Below are positions 25,953 through 36,466 of a stretch of 64,000 nt of DNA, in pieces. Position 1 is the first letter of the stretch. Each line of letters opens with the position of its first letter. A model generated the notes under the pieces. It was not told where the DNA came from. It saw only the letters and a list, made by a program, of their open reading frames with translations, and ran no database searches. The position numbers and the translations under genes are program-made. Source of the stretch: JADKCL01 sp046329055 (lineage in GTDB: Bacteria > Bacteroidota > Bacteroidia > J057 > JADKCL01); NCBI GenBank assembly GCA_046329055.1, contig JAXLVK010000016.1, forward strand, positions 14,142 through 78,141, given 5' to 3'.

Positions 25953-28646
25953 TCATTTGCCGCTGATCGCGTCGAAGTCCTTGACCATGTTATCGGAAGC
26001 TGGGGCTGCCGCCGGGTTGGAAGCCGGAGCAGTAACCTCAGCCGATTCGGGACGCTTGTTCTCGGGCTTGGGCTTGGCGACATTGTCGGCATCCTTTTCC
26101 TCTTCGATCTTCACGCCTTTGTCTGACTTCTTATCGTCGGCTTTCTTGTCGTCAGCCTTCTTTTCCTTGTCGGCCTTCTTCTCCTTCCCGATTTTCAGCT
26201 CGTCCTCTTCCTTGGCGTTGCCTTTGTCCGCCGCCTTCGGTTCTTCGGCTTTTTTGGCGGCGGGCTGAGTGGTCGCGGGGGCTGCGGTCTTGCCAGCGTC
26301 AACGGGTTGTGCGGCGGGTTTTTCTGCAGCCTTGGTTTCCGTCTTGGGGTCGCTCACTGCACCCTGCTTCATTTCTGCCTTGGGGTTGTTGTTGGCGCCG
26401 CCCTTCATGGCATCCTTGCCAGTGGACTCGAGCTTCAGGTTCACGTTTTGCTCGCCCTTCGTGGTGGTGTCACCATCCATCGGGACGGCTTCCAGTTTGG
26501 GCATCGCATTGTCCTTGATCTTGCCGCCGTATTGGATTTCGGTGCGGCGGTTGGCTTGGTATTCCTCCTCCGTGCAGTCCTCTCCGTCGCGGCATTTGTT
26601 CACAGGCTTGCGCTCACCCAACCACACTTGCTCCAGGCGATTCTTGTCAATGCCATGCTTGATCAGGTAGGTGAATGCATTGTTGGCGCGCTGCTTGGAA
26701 AGCGCCTCATTGTAGCCTGTGGCACCACGTGCATCTGCATGGGAGACCAAGCGAATCTTCGCGGAGGGGTTGCGGCGCAAGAAGTCGAGGACCTTGTCGA
26801 GTTCGCGGTAGGCATCCGAACGGACATAGGCATCGTTGTAGTCATAGAAGATTTTGTAGAGGGCGGTGTCAGGCAGGAGCCTTTGGAGCATCGCATTCAG
26901 GTTCAGGTCGCCGGGCTCCATGCCCTTGGTGGACACGTCCATGACCTTGTCCATGAAGCCTTCCTTCTCGACGCGCACTTCGTAGTCGGTGTCCGGTGCG
27001 AGGTGGTATTCGAAGTTGCCAGCCTCATCCACAGTCACCACGACCTCCTTGGCGATGATGCGCACCTTGGTGCCCGCCAGGCTCACGATGCTGTCCGCTT
27101 CGACCTTACCCTTGAGGGTGTAGATCGGATCGGTCTTGTCTTTTTCCAGCTTGATCAATGCCTCAACCGGAACGGAGGGGTCAAAGCTCACAGTGCTGAC
27201 CACTTGGGATGTCTCCAAATAATGGTCGCCAGAACCCACGAGCTTGTAGTTCGTGTTGCGATCCAAGCCATAGCGGAAATGCCCGGTGCTGTCCGCGCGG
27301 ACGACGGTGGCGAGGCCCTTCACGCCATAGATTTCAATCTTGGCATTGCCGATGGGCTTGTTGTCGGCGGCATCCACCACCAATCCTTCAAGGACTTGGC
27401 GCTGCACAAAGGAGTAGATGTCGTCGTCGCCCTTGCCGCCTTTACGGTTGGAGCTGAAGAAGCCGACATTGCTCTTTTCGTCGATCACCAGGGCGAAGTC
27501 GTCCTTGGGGCTGTTCACCGGATAGCCCATGTTGGTCACTTTCTCGAATTCGCTGCCGAGGGAGGTCACCCGGAAGATGTCAAGACCACCCAAGCCCGAG
27601 TGACCATTGGAGGCGAAATAGAACAATCCTGTCGGGCTGATCCAGGGGAACATCTCGTTGCCGGGGGTATTGATGCGGGGGCCCATGTTCTCGGCCTTGC
27701 TCCAATCCTCGCCTTGCTTGCGCACCATCCAGATGTCGGTGCCACCTTCGCCGCCTTGCATGTCGGAGACGAAGTAGAAGGTGTTTCCGTCGGGGCTCAT
27801 GCAGGGGTGACCCACGGAGAAGTCGTCGCCATTGAAAGGCGCCTCCATGACCTTGCTCCACTTGTTGCGCACGAGCTCAGCTTGGAAGGTCTTCAAGCGA
27901 ACCAACCCGCCCTCGCTCTTGCTCAGCTTGCCCATGTTGTAGTCGTTCCGGGTGAAGTACATCTTGTTGCCGTCGGGGCTGAATGTACTGCCACCCTCAT
28001 GGTACTTGCTGTTGGCCAAGCCGGGCAGTTTCACCGGCTCGCCCAATTCGGTCTTGCCGAAATACTGCGCTTGGTACAGGTCGAGGAAGCCGTCACCAGT
28101 CCAGTTGAAGATGTTCTTGCTGGGAGTCCTGGAGCTCGCGAAGACCAAGGTGTTGCGGTACAGGGTGGGGCTGAACTCCGACTTGGCAGTGTTGATGTTC
28201 GTGGACTTCACGATGTACATGGCACTGTCTTCCAAGTACTTGTAGTGGTCGTTGGCGCTCTTGAGCATGTTTTGCGCGACCTCGTCCCAATCCCGGTCCA
28301 CCAGGTAGGCCTCCAGGAGCGGCACTGCCTCATCCCACTTCTCATTGCTGATGAGCATCTGAGCATAGTAGAAGGTGTTTTGGGGATCCTTGTTCCCGCC
28401 CTTGATGAGGCGGTTGTACCAATACTCCGCGTTGCGGGAGTCATTGACAAGGCGGTAGCAGTTGGCCAGTTTTTCCATGGCCTCCTCGCTAGCGGGCACC
28501 TTCTCCAGGTACCGTTGGAACAATGGAAGGGCCTTCACGTACTCCTTGCGGTCGTAGCGCTTGTTGGCCTTCTTCATCTGTGCATTCAGGGCCTGCCCAG
28601 ACACTAACAGCAGGGCGATCAGGGCAGCACTCAAATATTTTTTCAT
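25953..28646 (-). CDS. OmpA-family protein with TPR-like and PD40 repeats and a long Lys/Ala/Pro tail
   Basis: 897 residues. Signal peptide MKKYLSAALIALLLVSGQAL. TPR-like helices at about 25-140; WD40-like PD40 beta-propeller repeats at about 150-400 (STFSPDGNKMYFTRN, PCMSPDGNTFYFVSD); CarboxypepD_reg-like domains at about 420-590; an OmpA C-terminal peptidoglycan-binding domain at about 600-720 (LVSHADARGATGYNEALSKQRA). This order is that of PorE-like and SprF-associated OmpA proteins in Bacteroidota. The last 170 or so residues are a charged Lys/Asp/Ala/Pro tail (EKKADDKKADDKKSDKG) not usual for the family. It is the last gene of a three-gene unit with a PorP/SprF protein and a giant adhesin, and likely anchors that complex to the cell wall. 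Confidence 0.88.
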   Translation of the reverse strand: MKKYLSAALIALLLVSGQALNAQMKKANKRYDRKEYVKALPLFQRYLEKVPASEEAMEKLANCYRLVNDSRNAEYWYNRLIKGGNKDPQNTFYYAQMLISNEKWDEAVPLLEAYLVDRDWDEVAQNMLKSANDHYKYLEDSAMYIVKSTNINTAKSEFSPTLYRNTLVFASSRTPSKNIFNWTGDGFLDLYQAQYFGKTELGEPVKLPGLANSKYHEGGSTFSPDGNKMYFTRNDYNMGKLSKSEGGLVRLKTFQAELVRNKWSKVMEAPFNGDDFSVGHPCMSPDGNTFYFVSDMQGGEGGTDIWMVRKQGEDWSKAENMGPRINTPGNEMFPWISPTGLFYFASNGHSGLGGLDIFRVTSLGSEFEKVTNMGYPVNSPKDDFALVIDEKSNVGFFSSNRKGGKGDDDIYSFVQRQVLEGLVVDAADNKPIGNAKIEIYGVKGLATVVRADSTGHFRYGLDRNTNYKLVGSGDHYLETSQVVSTVSFDPSVPVEALIKLEKDKTDPIYTLKGKVEADSIVSLAGTKVRIIAKEVVVTVDEAGNFEYHLAPDTDYEVRVEKEGFMDKVMDVSTKGMEPGDLNLNAMLQRLLPDTALYKIFYDYNDAYVRSDAYRELDKVLDFLRRNPSAKIRLVSHADARGATGYNEALSKQRANNAFTYLIKHGIDKNRLEQVWLGERKPVNKCRDGEDCTEEEYQANRRTEIQYGGKIKDNAMPKLEAVPMDGDTTTKGEQNVNLKLESTGKDAMKGGANNNPKAEMKQGAVSDPKTETKAAEKPAAQPVDAGKTAAPATTQPAAKKAEEPKAADKGNAKEEDELKIGKEKKADKEKKADDKKADDKKSDKGVKIEEEKDADNVAKPKPENKRPESAEVTAPASNPAAAPASDNMVKDFDAISGK

Positions 28647-28667
28647 GGCAAATCCGCGAATTCGAGG

Positions 28668-29612
28668 TCAAAAATAACGAGGGGTCATGAAGTTTGCCTT
28701 ACCCCATCCCAAGTCAATTCCAATCATGAGCTCATGAGAACCGGAATTGAAGGAGCGAAGTGGCGACAAGGTCATGTCGAAGGCATATCCTGCACGGAAA
28801 CGGCGCAGGCTCTGGTACTCCAGCATGAACACCAAGGCGTCCGCCGTGCGGTACCCGACACCCACACCGAACACTTTCTTGAAGAAGAAGGTGGTGTTGA
28901 GGTCGAGCTGCACCGGGGCATGGGGCACCATTTTGAACACCATGCTCGGTCGGAAGCTCACGTTTTCCCCCATGGGTAGGACTGCGCCCGCCATGGTGAA
29001 GATATGCAAGGATTGCTTGGAGGCGACTAAGCCTGCGGTGGAATTTCCTGAACCGAAGTAGCGACCCGCAAGCAGGTTCGGAACTGAAACGCCTGCATAA
29101 AACTTGGGCGTATGGAAATAGACACCGGTTCCCACCCGTGGCAACAATGCGGAGGCATCCACATTGGGTTTTACGGGGTCAGGATCGGGTGGCGTCACCT
29201 GGGAAAAGCGGGTCTTGTACTGCATGACGCCGCCATTGAGTCCCAGATTCAGGAAGCCGGGGCCGACAGGCAGGCTGTAGGCATACGACAATGCAATGTT
29301 CGAGGTGGATGTCACCCCAAGGTGATCCTGCGTGAAAGCGAACCCCGCTCCATGCCGCTCGTTGCCGAATGGGGTGTGGAAGTTCAGGTGTGCGGTCGCT
29401 GGACCGCCTTCGTAACCCAGCCATTGGCGGCGCAGCAGCATCGTGGCGCTGAAGGCCTCCCGGCTGCCGGTGTAGGCGGGGTTATAGACGATCGGGTTGA
29501 ACATGTATTGGGAAAACTGCGCGTCTTGCTGCGCCCGGGCTTCAGGAAGACCGACGAAGGCCAGCGACATCAGCAGGATTCCTGCCATTGATATTTGCTT
29601 CAGTGCTTTCAT
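28668..29612 (-). CDS. PorP/SprF-family type IX secretion membrane protein
   Basis: 314 residues. A signal peptide ending ...GLPEARAQ, then the family opening DAQFSQYMFNPIVYNPAYTGSREAFS. Strand-rich throughout (LNLGLNGGVMQYKTRFS, FFFKKVFGVGVGYRTADALV), ending in FMTPRYF with the C-terminal Phe of outer-membrane barrels. In other Bacteroidota such proteins are outer-membrane partners needed for attachment or export of one particular T9SS type B substrate encoded next to them. The stop lies 21 bases before the OmpA gene start, and the adhesin gene stop is 19 bases before its own start, so all three are co-transcribed. Confidence 0.92.
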   Translation of the reverse strand: MKALKQISMAGILLMSLAFVGLPEARAQQDAQFSQYMFNPIVYNPAYTGSREAFSATMLLRRQWLGYEGGPATAHLNFHTPFGNERHGAGFAFTQDHLGVTSTSNIALSYAYSLPVGPGFLNLGLNGGVMQYKTRFSQVTPPDPDPVKPNVDASALLPRVGTGVYFHTPKFYAGVSVPNLLAGRYFGSGNSTAGLVASKQSLHIFTMAGAVLPMGENVSFRPSMVFKMVPHAPVQLDLNTTFFFKKVFGVGVGYRTADALVFMLEYQSLRRFRAGYAFDMTLSPLRSFNSGSHELMIGIDLGWGKANFMTPRYF

Positions 29613-29631
29613 GATGGTGCGTGCCTCCGGG

Positions 29632-32600
29632 TTAACGGTAGATCAAGAAGAAGCCTGTCAGGGGCGAGGATCCGTCACCGGGATCTAGCCGGTAGAAATA
29701 GGTGCCGTCCGGAACCTGGTTCCCATTCCAAGTGCCATCCCAATCGTTGTTGTAGCCATCGGCCTCGAAGACCTTGGTACCCCAGCGGGTGAAGACTTGG
29801 AAATTGTTGTTGGGGTAGAGCTGTATCGCCCCGATGTTCAGGAAGTCATTCGCTCCGTCCCCATTCGGCGAGAAGCCATTCGGCACCTCGATTTCGATGG
29901 GGCTTTGGACGGTGAAGGTCACGCAAGCAGTGTCACAATAGACCGGGACGCCATTGTCGCAGAGGGAGTAGCAGAAGCTGTCCACCCCGACGAATGTGGC
30001 ATTGGGGGTGTAGGTCGCAACGCCGCCGCTGAGCAGGACCGTGCCGTTCGCGGGCATCTGAATGATGGTGACGAAGAGGCTGTCCTGCGGGTTGGCATCG
30101 CTGTCATTGGCCATGATGTTGATGCTGACGGTGGTGTTGAAGGGGACGGTCATGGTGTCCATGACTGCCACGGGCGGGATGTTGCTGGTGTTGACGTTGA
30201 TGAGGACGTAGGCGGTGTCGCAGAAGGGCGGGCCTGCAGGCGGCACGTCACAGATGACATAGCAAATGGTATCCGGACCGAGGTAGCCCACCACTGGCGT
30301 GTAAGTGACAGTACCGTTGATATTGTTCAGGGTGACGGTGCCGTGGTTGGGGCCACAGCTGAGTTGGGTCACGGAGAAGGCATGGCCATTGGGGTCGCTG
30401 TCATTGGGCAGCAATGCGACGGTCACGGAGTCTCCCATGAGGGTGGAGTCGATGTCGTCGATGGCGATCGGTGCCTCGTTGCCATTGAAGATGTTGAGGT
30501 ACACGATCGCGGTGTCACATCCGGCAGGGCTTCCGTTGTCACAAAGGACGTAGCAGATGGAGTCCACACCAATAAATGTGCTGTCCGGGATGTACACGAT
30601 GCTCAGCGTATTGTTGTTGACCGTCGCGGTGCCGTTGGTCGGGCCGCAGGTGATGGTCACACTCAAGACATCCGACTCGGGATCCACGTCATTCAGCGTC
30701 ACGGCCACGATGACCTGTAGGGTGTCATTGGGCAGGGAGATGGTGTCAGAATTGGCGAGGGGAGGATCATTGACCGGGAGGATGGTCACGATCACCATGC
30801 CGGTGTCGCAGGCCGTGGGCAGGGCATTGTCACAAATCCTGTAATAGATGGTGTCCTGACCGAAGTAGTTCAATCCCGGGGTGTATTGGATGGTGTCGTT
30901 CACCATTATGGCTGTCCCGTGGAAGGGTCCGGACAGGATGCTTGCCGTGAGCGGATCGTTTTCGATGTCGGTGTCATTGCTCAGGACCGCGATGTTCACC
31001 GGGGTGTCCTCCGTCGTCGTGACTGCATCGTCGAGTGCGACGGGCTTGTCATTGGCGGGATAGACGGTCCAGTTCACCAGCACGGTGTCGCAGAGCGAGA
31101 CGTTGCCATTGTCGCAGATGATCAGGGAGAAGCTGGTCGTGCCAACGGAATTGAGGAATGGGGTCAGGGTGACACAGCTGTCGCCATTGCTCAATCCCGT
31201 CAATGTGCCGATGGTGGGAGCGCCAATCTGCCCGGTGACATCGTAGCTGTTGTTTTCGGCGTCCGACGCGGAGATGCAGAGCGTCACGGGCTGATCCTCA
31301 GGCGAGCTCAGGACGATCGTGTTCGTGGGCAAGCCTGAGGTATCGATCACAGGCGGGGTGTTGCCGCAATTGGTGATCTGGATATTGCCGATGTTGTTGA
31401 GGTAGTTGCACTCCAAGTGCGTACTCGCCGGGGCGGTCAGCGGCAGGGAGTTCGTGCCTTGGTCGTTGATCTGGAAAAACAGGTTCACGGTGCCACCTTG
31501 GTCGGCGACATAGACCATGGGCAATGTGAGGATGGCGCCTGCAGGAACCACCTGCGGCAGGTTATAGACCTGCATGAAGGTCGAGCCCAAGGTATAAGGA
31601 TCGCCATTGTAAAAGGAGATCGGCGTGCCAATCGGAATCGGGGCATTGCCCGTGTTGCGGACGGTGAGACGCACCCCGATCGAGTCCCGGATGCCGTTTT
31701 GGCAGGGGCCGAGGTCCAGGTCCAGGAGCGGGTTGAGGATGCTCACTTGGTCATTCGCGGCGGGGTAGGTGATGGTGCCGTCATTGGACAGACGGGTGGT
31801 CTGCTTCATGAAGGCGTTGAAGGGGAAATTGGAGGGGGCACTGTTGGGGAAGCCCAGCTCCTGACCCTGCTGCTCGCCGGGAATGCGGAGGTTGTCGCGG
31901 ATGTTCAGGACGAAGTAGCCGCGTTGGTTCCAGATGGTGCGGGCGGAAACCCAAGGCACGATGGTAGGCTGGAATGCCTTCACACTGTTGTTGCAGTGGC
32001 AGATGATGTTGGCTTGACCATTGTTGTCCACGTCGGCGACCACAGGGGCCTCGAACCGAGAGCCAGAGGTGCAGGTCGTGCCGAAGCGCACAGCCCCAGA
32101 TTGGCCATTCAGGATGCGGAGGGTCGCGTCATCGCGGTGGACGATCTCCAAATTGCCGTCTCCCTCAAAGTCGAATGCGGTGCTTCCTGTCCGTCCGGAA
32201 TTGTCCACGGAGGGGAAGCTCCAGAATTCCACCAAGGTGTTGGTGGCTGAATTGAAGCGGAGAGCGAGGAGGACGTTGCGCCCACTGACCACGATTTCCG
32301 GTCCGCCAGCGTTGTTCAGGTCCGCGAGTGTGGCCAAGCCGCCAGCAGGGGTGACGAAGCCGCCCGCATTGCTGCAAGCATCGATCTGGAATGTGGAGCC
32401 AATCTGTGTGGTCGTCTGCAAGTCCCAGACATAAACCACGCCGCGACCACCAGCATTTTGCCCCACGACGACGGCATCGATGTCACCATCGCGGTCGATG
32501 TCCGAAAGGCTCGTGAGTCCGTCGGGGAAGCCCGTGATGCTCGTGCGCACGGTCATGGTCGCGCCAGCCAGGTCCACGGAATAGACACTGTTGCCAGCAA

Positions 32601-33400
32601 CCAATTCGAGGCCATCGCAGTCTGGGCAGAATCCGCTCGGCAGGACGTCAGCGGCGGTCGCAGGCTCATTGGGAGAGCCAGCGTTTGCTCCACGAGCGCC
32701 GCCGGGGCCGCCGAGGCGAGCAAGGCACCGTTCACGGAATTGAAAATCTGGTCGCCCAGGCGAATCTCAGGTGTGCCGTTGCCATCGAAGTCCGCGATTT
32801 GCGGAACCCAGGACTCGTCGAGGTTGGCGTAGCCGACCTGCACCGCGCTCGTCCACTTGAGGCCCCCGTGTGCTCGAAGCAGACGAGCTGCCGAGCCGGA
32901 GGTGTTCTGGGAAACGAGCAGGATTTCGCCGAAGCCGTCGTTGTCGATGTCGGCGATGGCATGGGTGCTCATGTTGAGGGCAAAGGGGCGGAGGCAATCG
33001 TACGCTCCAAATTGCCATTGGCGCCATTGAAGACATAGGTGCCGGAGGCGATGGAGGGCGCACCCGTGATCACCTCGGGCATACCGTCCAGGTCGATGTC
33101 ACCGATCACCGGAATGCGCCTGGGAGCGAGAGGAGTCGCAACACTGTCGGTCGCCCAGAGCAGGTTCATCTGAAAGGGCGGAGGGGGTGGGGGGGTATAT
33201 TGACAGCCGGGCACGGCACCTCCAAAGAGTTGGCCGGAGCAGGCAAAGTTGCCGGAGCAATCGATGTCATAGCAGTCAACGTAGCCATCATTGTCATCGT
33301 CCAAGCCGTTGTTGCAGATTTCCTGGCCATAGACCGCAGTCCCCAGCAGGAACAGCAGCAATCCCAGGCCGCCCCTCAGGACGGACTTGCGCATTCGCAT
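29632..33400 (-). CDS. Giant surface adhesin with FG-GAP and cadherin-like repeats and T9SS type B C-terminus (two frame breaks)
   Basis: From ATG 33400 (MRMRKSVLRGG) about 1255 residues once two breaks are repaired: one at C4T3 near 32985, one at CCCC near 32710. Order: signal peptide; NGLDDDNDGYVDCYDIDC calcium-loop motif; FG-GAP/VCBS propeller repeats (IGDIDLDGMPEVITG, IADFDGNGTPEIRLG, LSDIDRDGDIDAVVV); an Ig-like region; then five cadherin-like repeats of about 80 residues (TEDTPVNIAVLSNDTDIEND, followed by T-Y-T-P-...-D-T-I-C-Y units); and the gliding-motility-type C-terminal domain (IEVPNGFSPNGDGANDFLNI ... DGTYFYRLDPGD). It should be exported by T9SS and held at the surface by the adjacent PorP/SprF protein. 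Both breaks are at homopolymers and probably sequence errors. Confidence 0.85.
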
Positions 33401-33790
33401 TGGCTTGCTTTGACAATTGATTCCCGAACAGTCAAGTCGTTCGTAAACTTCCCTCATAAATCTCACGATTAAACATTCAATTCCGGTATGTACTGGATGA
33501 AATGCGGAATAGCTGCCGACCCTCAAAGGGGTTGCCTATCAAGGCTTTGAACCATTCGCTACGGAATGGAGACATCCTGCTGATAGTGACAAACTTTCAA
33601 TCCGGTGATCAACTCCTGACCGGGCGACGTACGCGATCTCGCTTTTCGATTCCAGTATCGGGGATGAATATAGGAAGAATTAGTTTATCCACAGAGTAGT
33701 CAACATTGTAATTTTTGAGCCTGTTCAAAAGTCTTTGTTGCGCCCTCCTGCGGCCTTCCGGAGGATTTTCATGGGTAATCCGAGTATGAG
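33401..33790. other. Intergenic region, about 390 bases
   Basis: Between the start of the adhesin operon and the stop of the DUF5686 gene. It must hold the adhesin promoter, but I find no clear -7/-33 pair, RNA gene or strong terminator; a weak CCTCC/GGAGG hairpin near 33755 is the only structure seen. Confidence 0.4.
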
Positions 33791-36367
33791 TCAGAATGTA
33801 ATGCTAAAATCAGCCCTCAGACCGAAATTATTGAACTTTCCCCAGTTGGCCTTGGGAATGGACGGGTCGGATTTGTAACGCAAATCGAAATAATTCAGTC
33901 GCCAAATCGCGTCCACACGGAGCACCTTGAGGATGTTGTACAGGCCAACCCCGGCTTCCATGTAGGGAATTTTGGTCGGTGCCTTGATCTCCTGGACATG
34001 CAATGATCCATCCGGGCGGGGGATCAGCACATTGTTCAATTGACGATTTTCAGGTGTAAGGGAACCCCAAGCGAGGCGGCAGGTCAGGACCTCCTTCCAC
34101 TTCAGGCGACGCAGCAGTGGCAATTGGTTCCAGATTAAGCCTTCAAAGTGCTGCTCCCCGGCAAAGGTCAAATAGCGATCCGCCACAAACTCATAGTAAT
34201 TCATGAGGTTGAACCCGGTCCGGTCATACCCCCAGGACATGTTCCCGCGGAAGACATAGAGGGAGGGAAATGGCAGTGTCCCGAACACCTGCCCCGCCCG
34301 GAGGTCATACCTGAACCATCCGTACCTACCCATCCGAGCAAAATTACGCAGGGACACCTCCGCCTGATCGTAGTCGTATTGGCCGCCGAGGAAGTTGCTG
34401 AACCCGTGACGGTACTTCAGGTAAAATATCGGGTATTTCGTGCCAAGGAACTTGCGATCGCCCCGGGAGTCGGAGATGTACTTCTCCTTGAATGAGAGCC
34501 GGAAGTCTGCTCCCGCCTCCGTGATGCTGTAGTTGTGACCGAGACCGCCATCGGGCCTTTCATAGCCGAAGAGGAAGGTTTTCGCTGGCTCAAATGCCTT
34601 GGTTCGGAAATAGAAATCGCCAGCCAGGCCCTTCATGATGTCCGTGGACAGGGAGACCTTGTTTTCAGTGTAGTAATTCAGCTGTGTGAGGGGCACACGC
34701 CGCAGACTCGTTTGGAGCAAGCTCGTGCCATTGTTGAGGAAGTCCTCGAAACCCACCTGCTCCACCTCGGAGGTCCGGCGCAGTCCGAGTTCCACCTTGG
34801 GCTTCCGCTGCAGGCGAAACTTGGTCTCCACCTGATACTTCCAACGCTGATCCCCGAACCCGTAGGCCACATGCCCGCCGAAATAGAACCATTTGCTGAA
34901 ATCGGGCCGGGTATAGAAGCCGATGCGGCTCCGCCACCCTTCAGCCTGATTGAAACCGAGCAGGTAGAAATAAGGCCCCACCTCCCAGTATTTGCGCTTG
35001 TAAGTCCCCCAACCGATGAGCCGGGTCGCCTCGATGTAGAAATCGAGCACCCCACGCGACCGCAGGGAGTCCACAATCGCCACACCGATCTGCTCGCTCT
35101 TGTCCAGCGGCGACTTGCGCGCCTCCGCCCAGAAGGTCGAGTCCTTGTTCTCCGCATCGGCCATCACCTCCATGAGCTCCTGATGGTAGAACTTGGGCTC
35201 ACGGGGCTGATTGATCTTATAATTATATAGATGTGAGCTGCTCCGGCCGATCACGCTGATCCCCGTTCCACCTTTGCGTTTGGTCAGGCTGTTCTGAAAA
35301 TCCACCTCGATGTCCAGCAACGTCGGCACCCAGAAGGTATCGACTGCCCCGTATTCCTGACGGATGCGGATGTCCTCGACGAAGTTGATGTTGGGGTTTT
35401 CGTTCAGCTTCAGGTCCAGGCGGTTGATCGCCCAGCGCTTGTTGTCGATGAAGATCGTGCCTTTGAAGACCGGGTCATAGGGGCGCTTGGGCAGCACGGA
35501 GATGCCATAGAGCGTGTCCTGCCCATAAGCCTCGATGCTCTGCACATAATAATCATAGTCCACGAACGCGCCGTCCGCAATGGGGCTGAGGAAGGTCCGG
35601 TCCACCACCACCACGTTGTTGTCGTACATGTCCAGCAGCAGGAGCATCGAGCTGAGCAAGTTGTACTCGCTGCCCTTGTTTACCCCGCTCGTCTTCACAG
35701 CCAGGATTTCCTCCTTCTTCTGATCCGGTCGCAGGTAGTAGAAGCGGCTCACGCTCTCCGAGACAAAGCCCGCGACCTTGTACCGCGAGGTGTCATTGTG
35801 CATGGAGTCGCCCAGGATCTCCATCACCTGCGTCCCGATGTTCCGAACCAGCTTGTTGCTGAGGAACTTGTCGGTGACATTGTCCATGGTGAGCACGAGC
35901 TTGTTGTAAGCCTCGTACTCGTAGGCTTCAATCTTGTCGAACCGGTTCCGGCGACGGTTGGCGATGGCGTTGCGAATGACCCGATGCGCGGGGTTCACGG
36001 CCTTGGAGGTGATGACCACATCCTGCAAGTTCATGCTCACAGGAATGGCTTGCGCGCGGTAGCCCGTCCGGTCCGCATCGAGTGTCACACTGTCCGCGAA
36101 CAGGCGATACCCCGAAGCCTTGATGACGATTTTGTACTTGCCCTTGGGAACAGTGAAGAGGAATTCCCCGTCGAGGTTGGTGTTCAGGCCAAATGTAGTC
36201 CCCTCCAGGCTCACTGCAACGAGCGGCAGCGGCTCCTGCGTGACCGAGTCGATCACTGTGCCGGAAAATTGCACCTTTTGGCCCATGGCAATACCCCCGA
36301 TGAGCATCAGGATGCCATGCAGAACCACCCAATGGATTCGCTTCTGGTATTTTCCGAATCGCAGCAA
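33791..36367 (-). CDS. DUF5686 family outer-membrane protein with CarboxypepD_reg domain
   Basis: 858 residues. After a short hydrophobic signal (VVLHGILMLIGGIAMG) comes a carboxypeptidase regulatory-like domain at about 32-115 (FSGTVIDSVTQEPLPLVAVS). The remainder is the DUF5686 region: NPAHRVIRNAIANRRRNRFD, the SEYNLLSSMLLLLDMYDNN part, and a C-terminal barrel of about 400 residues ending in NFGLRADFSITF with the terminal Phe expected of outer-membrane barrels. The family is confined largely to Bacteroidota and its role is not established. The gene lies 99 bases after the effector-like gene upstream on the same strand. Confidence 0.87.
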   Translation of the reverse strand: MLRFGKYQKRIHWVVLHGILMLIGGIAMGQKVQFSGTVIDSVTQEPLPLVAVSLEGTTFGLNTNLDGEFLFTVPKGKYKIVIKASGYRLFADSVTLDADRTGYRAQAIPVSMNLQDVVITSKAVNPAHRVIRNAIANRRRNRFDKIEAYEYEAYNKLVLTMDNVTDKFLSNKLVRNIGTQVMEILGDSMHNDTSRYKVAGFVSESVSRFYYLRPDQKKEEILAVKTSGVNKGSEYNLLSSMLLLLDMYDNNVVVVDRTFLSPIADGAFVDYDYYVQSIEAYGQDTLYGISVLPKRPYDPVFKGTIFIDNKRWAINRLDLKLNENPNINFVEDIRIRQEYGAVDTFWVPTLLDIEVDFQNSLTKRKGGTGISVIGRSSSHLYNYKINQPREPKFYHQELMEVMADAENKDSTFWAEARKSPLDKSEQIGVAIVDSLRSRGVLDFYIEATRLIGWGTYKRKYWEVGPYFYLLGFNQAEGWRSRIGFYTRPDFSKWFYFGGHVAYGFGDQRWKYQVETKFRLQRKPKVELGLRRTSEVEQVGFEDFLNNGTSLLQTSLRRVPLTQLNYYTENKVSLSTDIMKGLAGDFYFRTKAFEPAKTFLFGYERPDGGLGHNYSITEAGADFRLSFKEKYISDSRGDRKFLGTKYPIFYLKYRHGFSNFLGGQYDYDQAEVSLRNFARMGRYGWFRYDLRAGQVFGTLPFPSLYVFRGNMSWGYDRTGFNLMNYYEFVADRYLTFAGEQHFEGLIWNQLPLLRRLKWKEVLTCRLAWGSLTPENRQLNNVLIPRPDGSLHVQEIKAPTKIPYMEAGVGLYNILKVLRVDAIWRLNYFDLRYKSDPSIPKANWGKFNNFGLRADFSITF

Positions 36368-36466
36368 CGACTTAGCAGGCCAAAACAGACTGAAAAGATA
36401 AGGAACCTGCCGGAATTATCGCCTCCGCTTTTCGAGGGAATCCGATACACTGTTTCAATGGGCGCC

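Noticed and set aside
26307..28607. Plus-strand open frame of 766 codons opposite the OmpA/PD40 gene
   Set aside because: His/Val/Gly-rich antisense shadow; all domain evidence is on the minus strand.
29900..31100. Regularly spaced repeats considered as a CRISPR array
   Set aside because: The periodicity is that of cadherin-like protein repeats of about 240 bases with varying sequence, not identical short direct repeats.
33745..33770. Hairpin CCTCC/GGAGG as terminator of the DUF5686 gene
   Set aside because: Only five pairs with a long loop; too weak to call.
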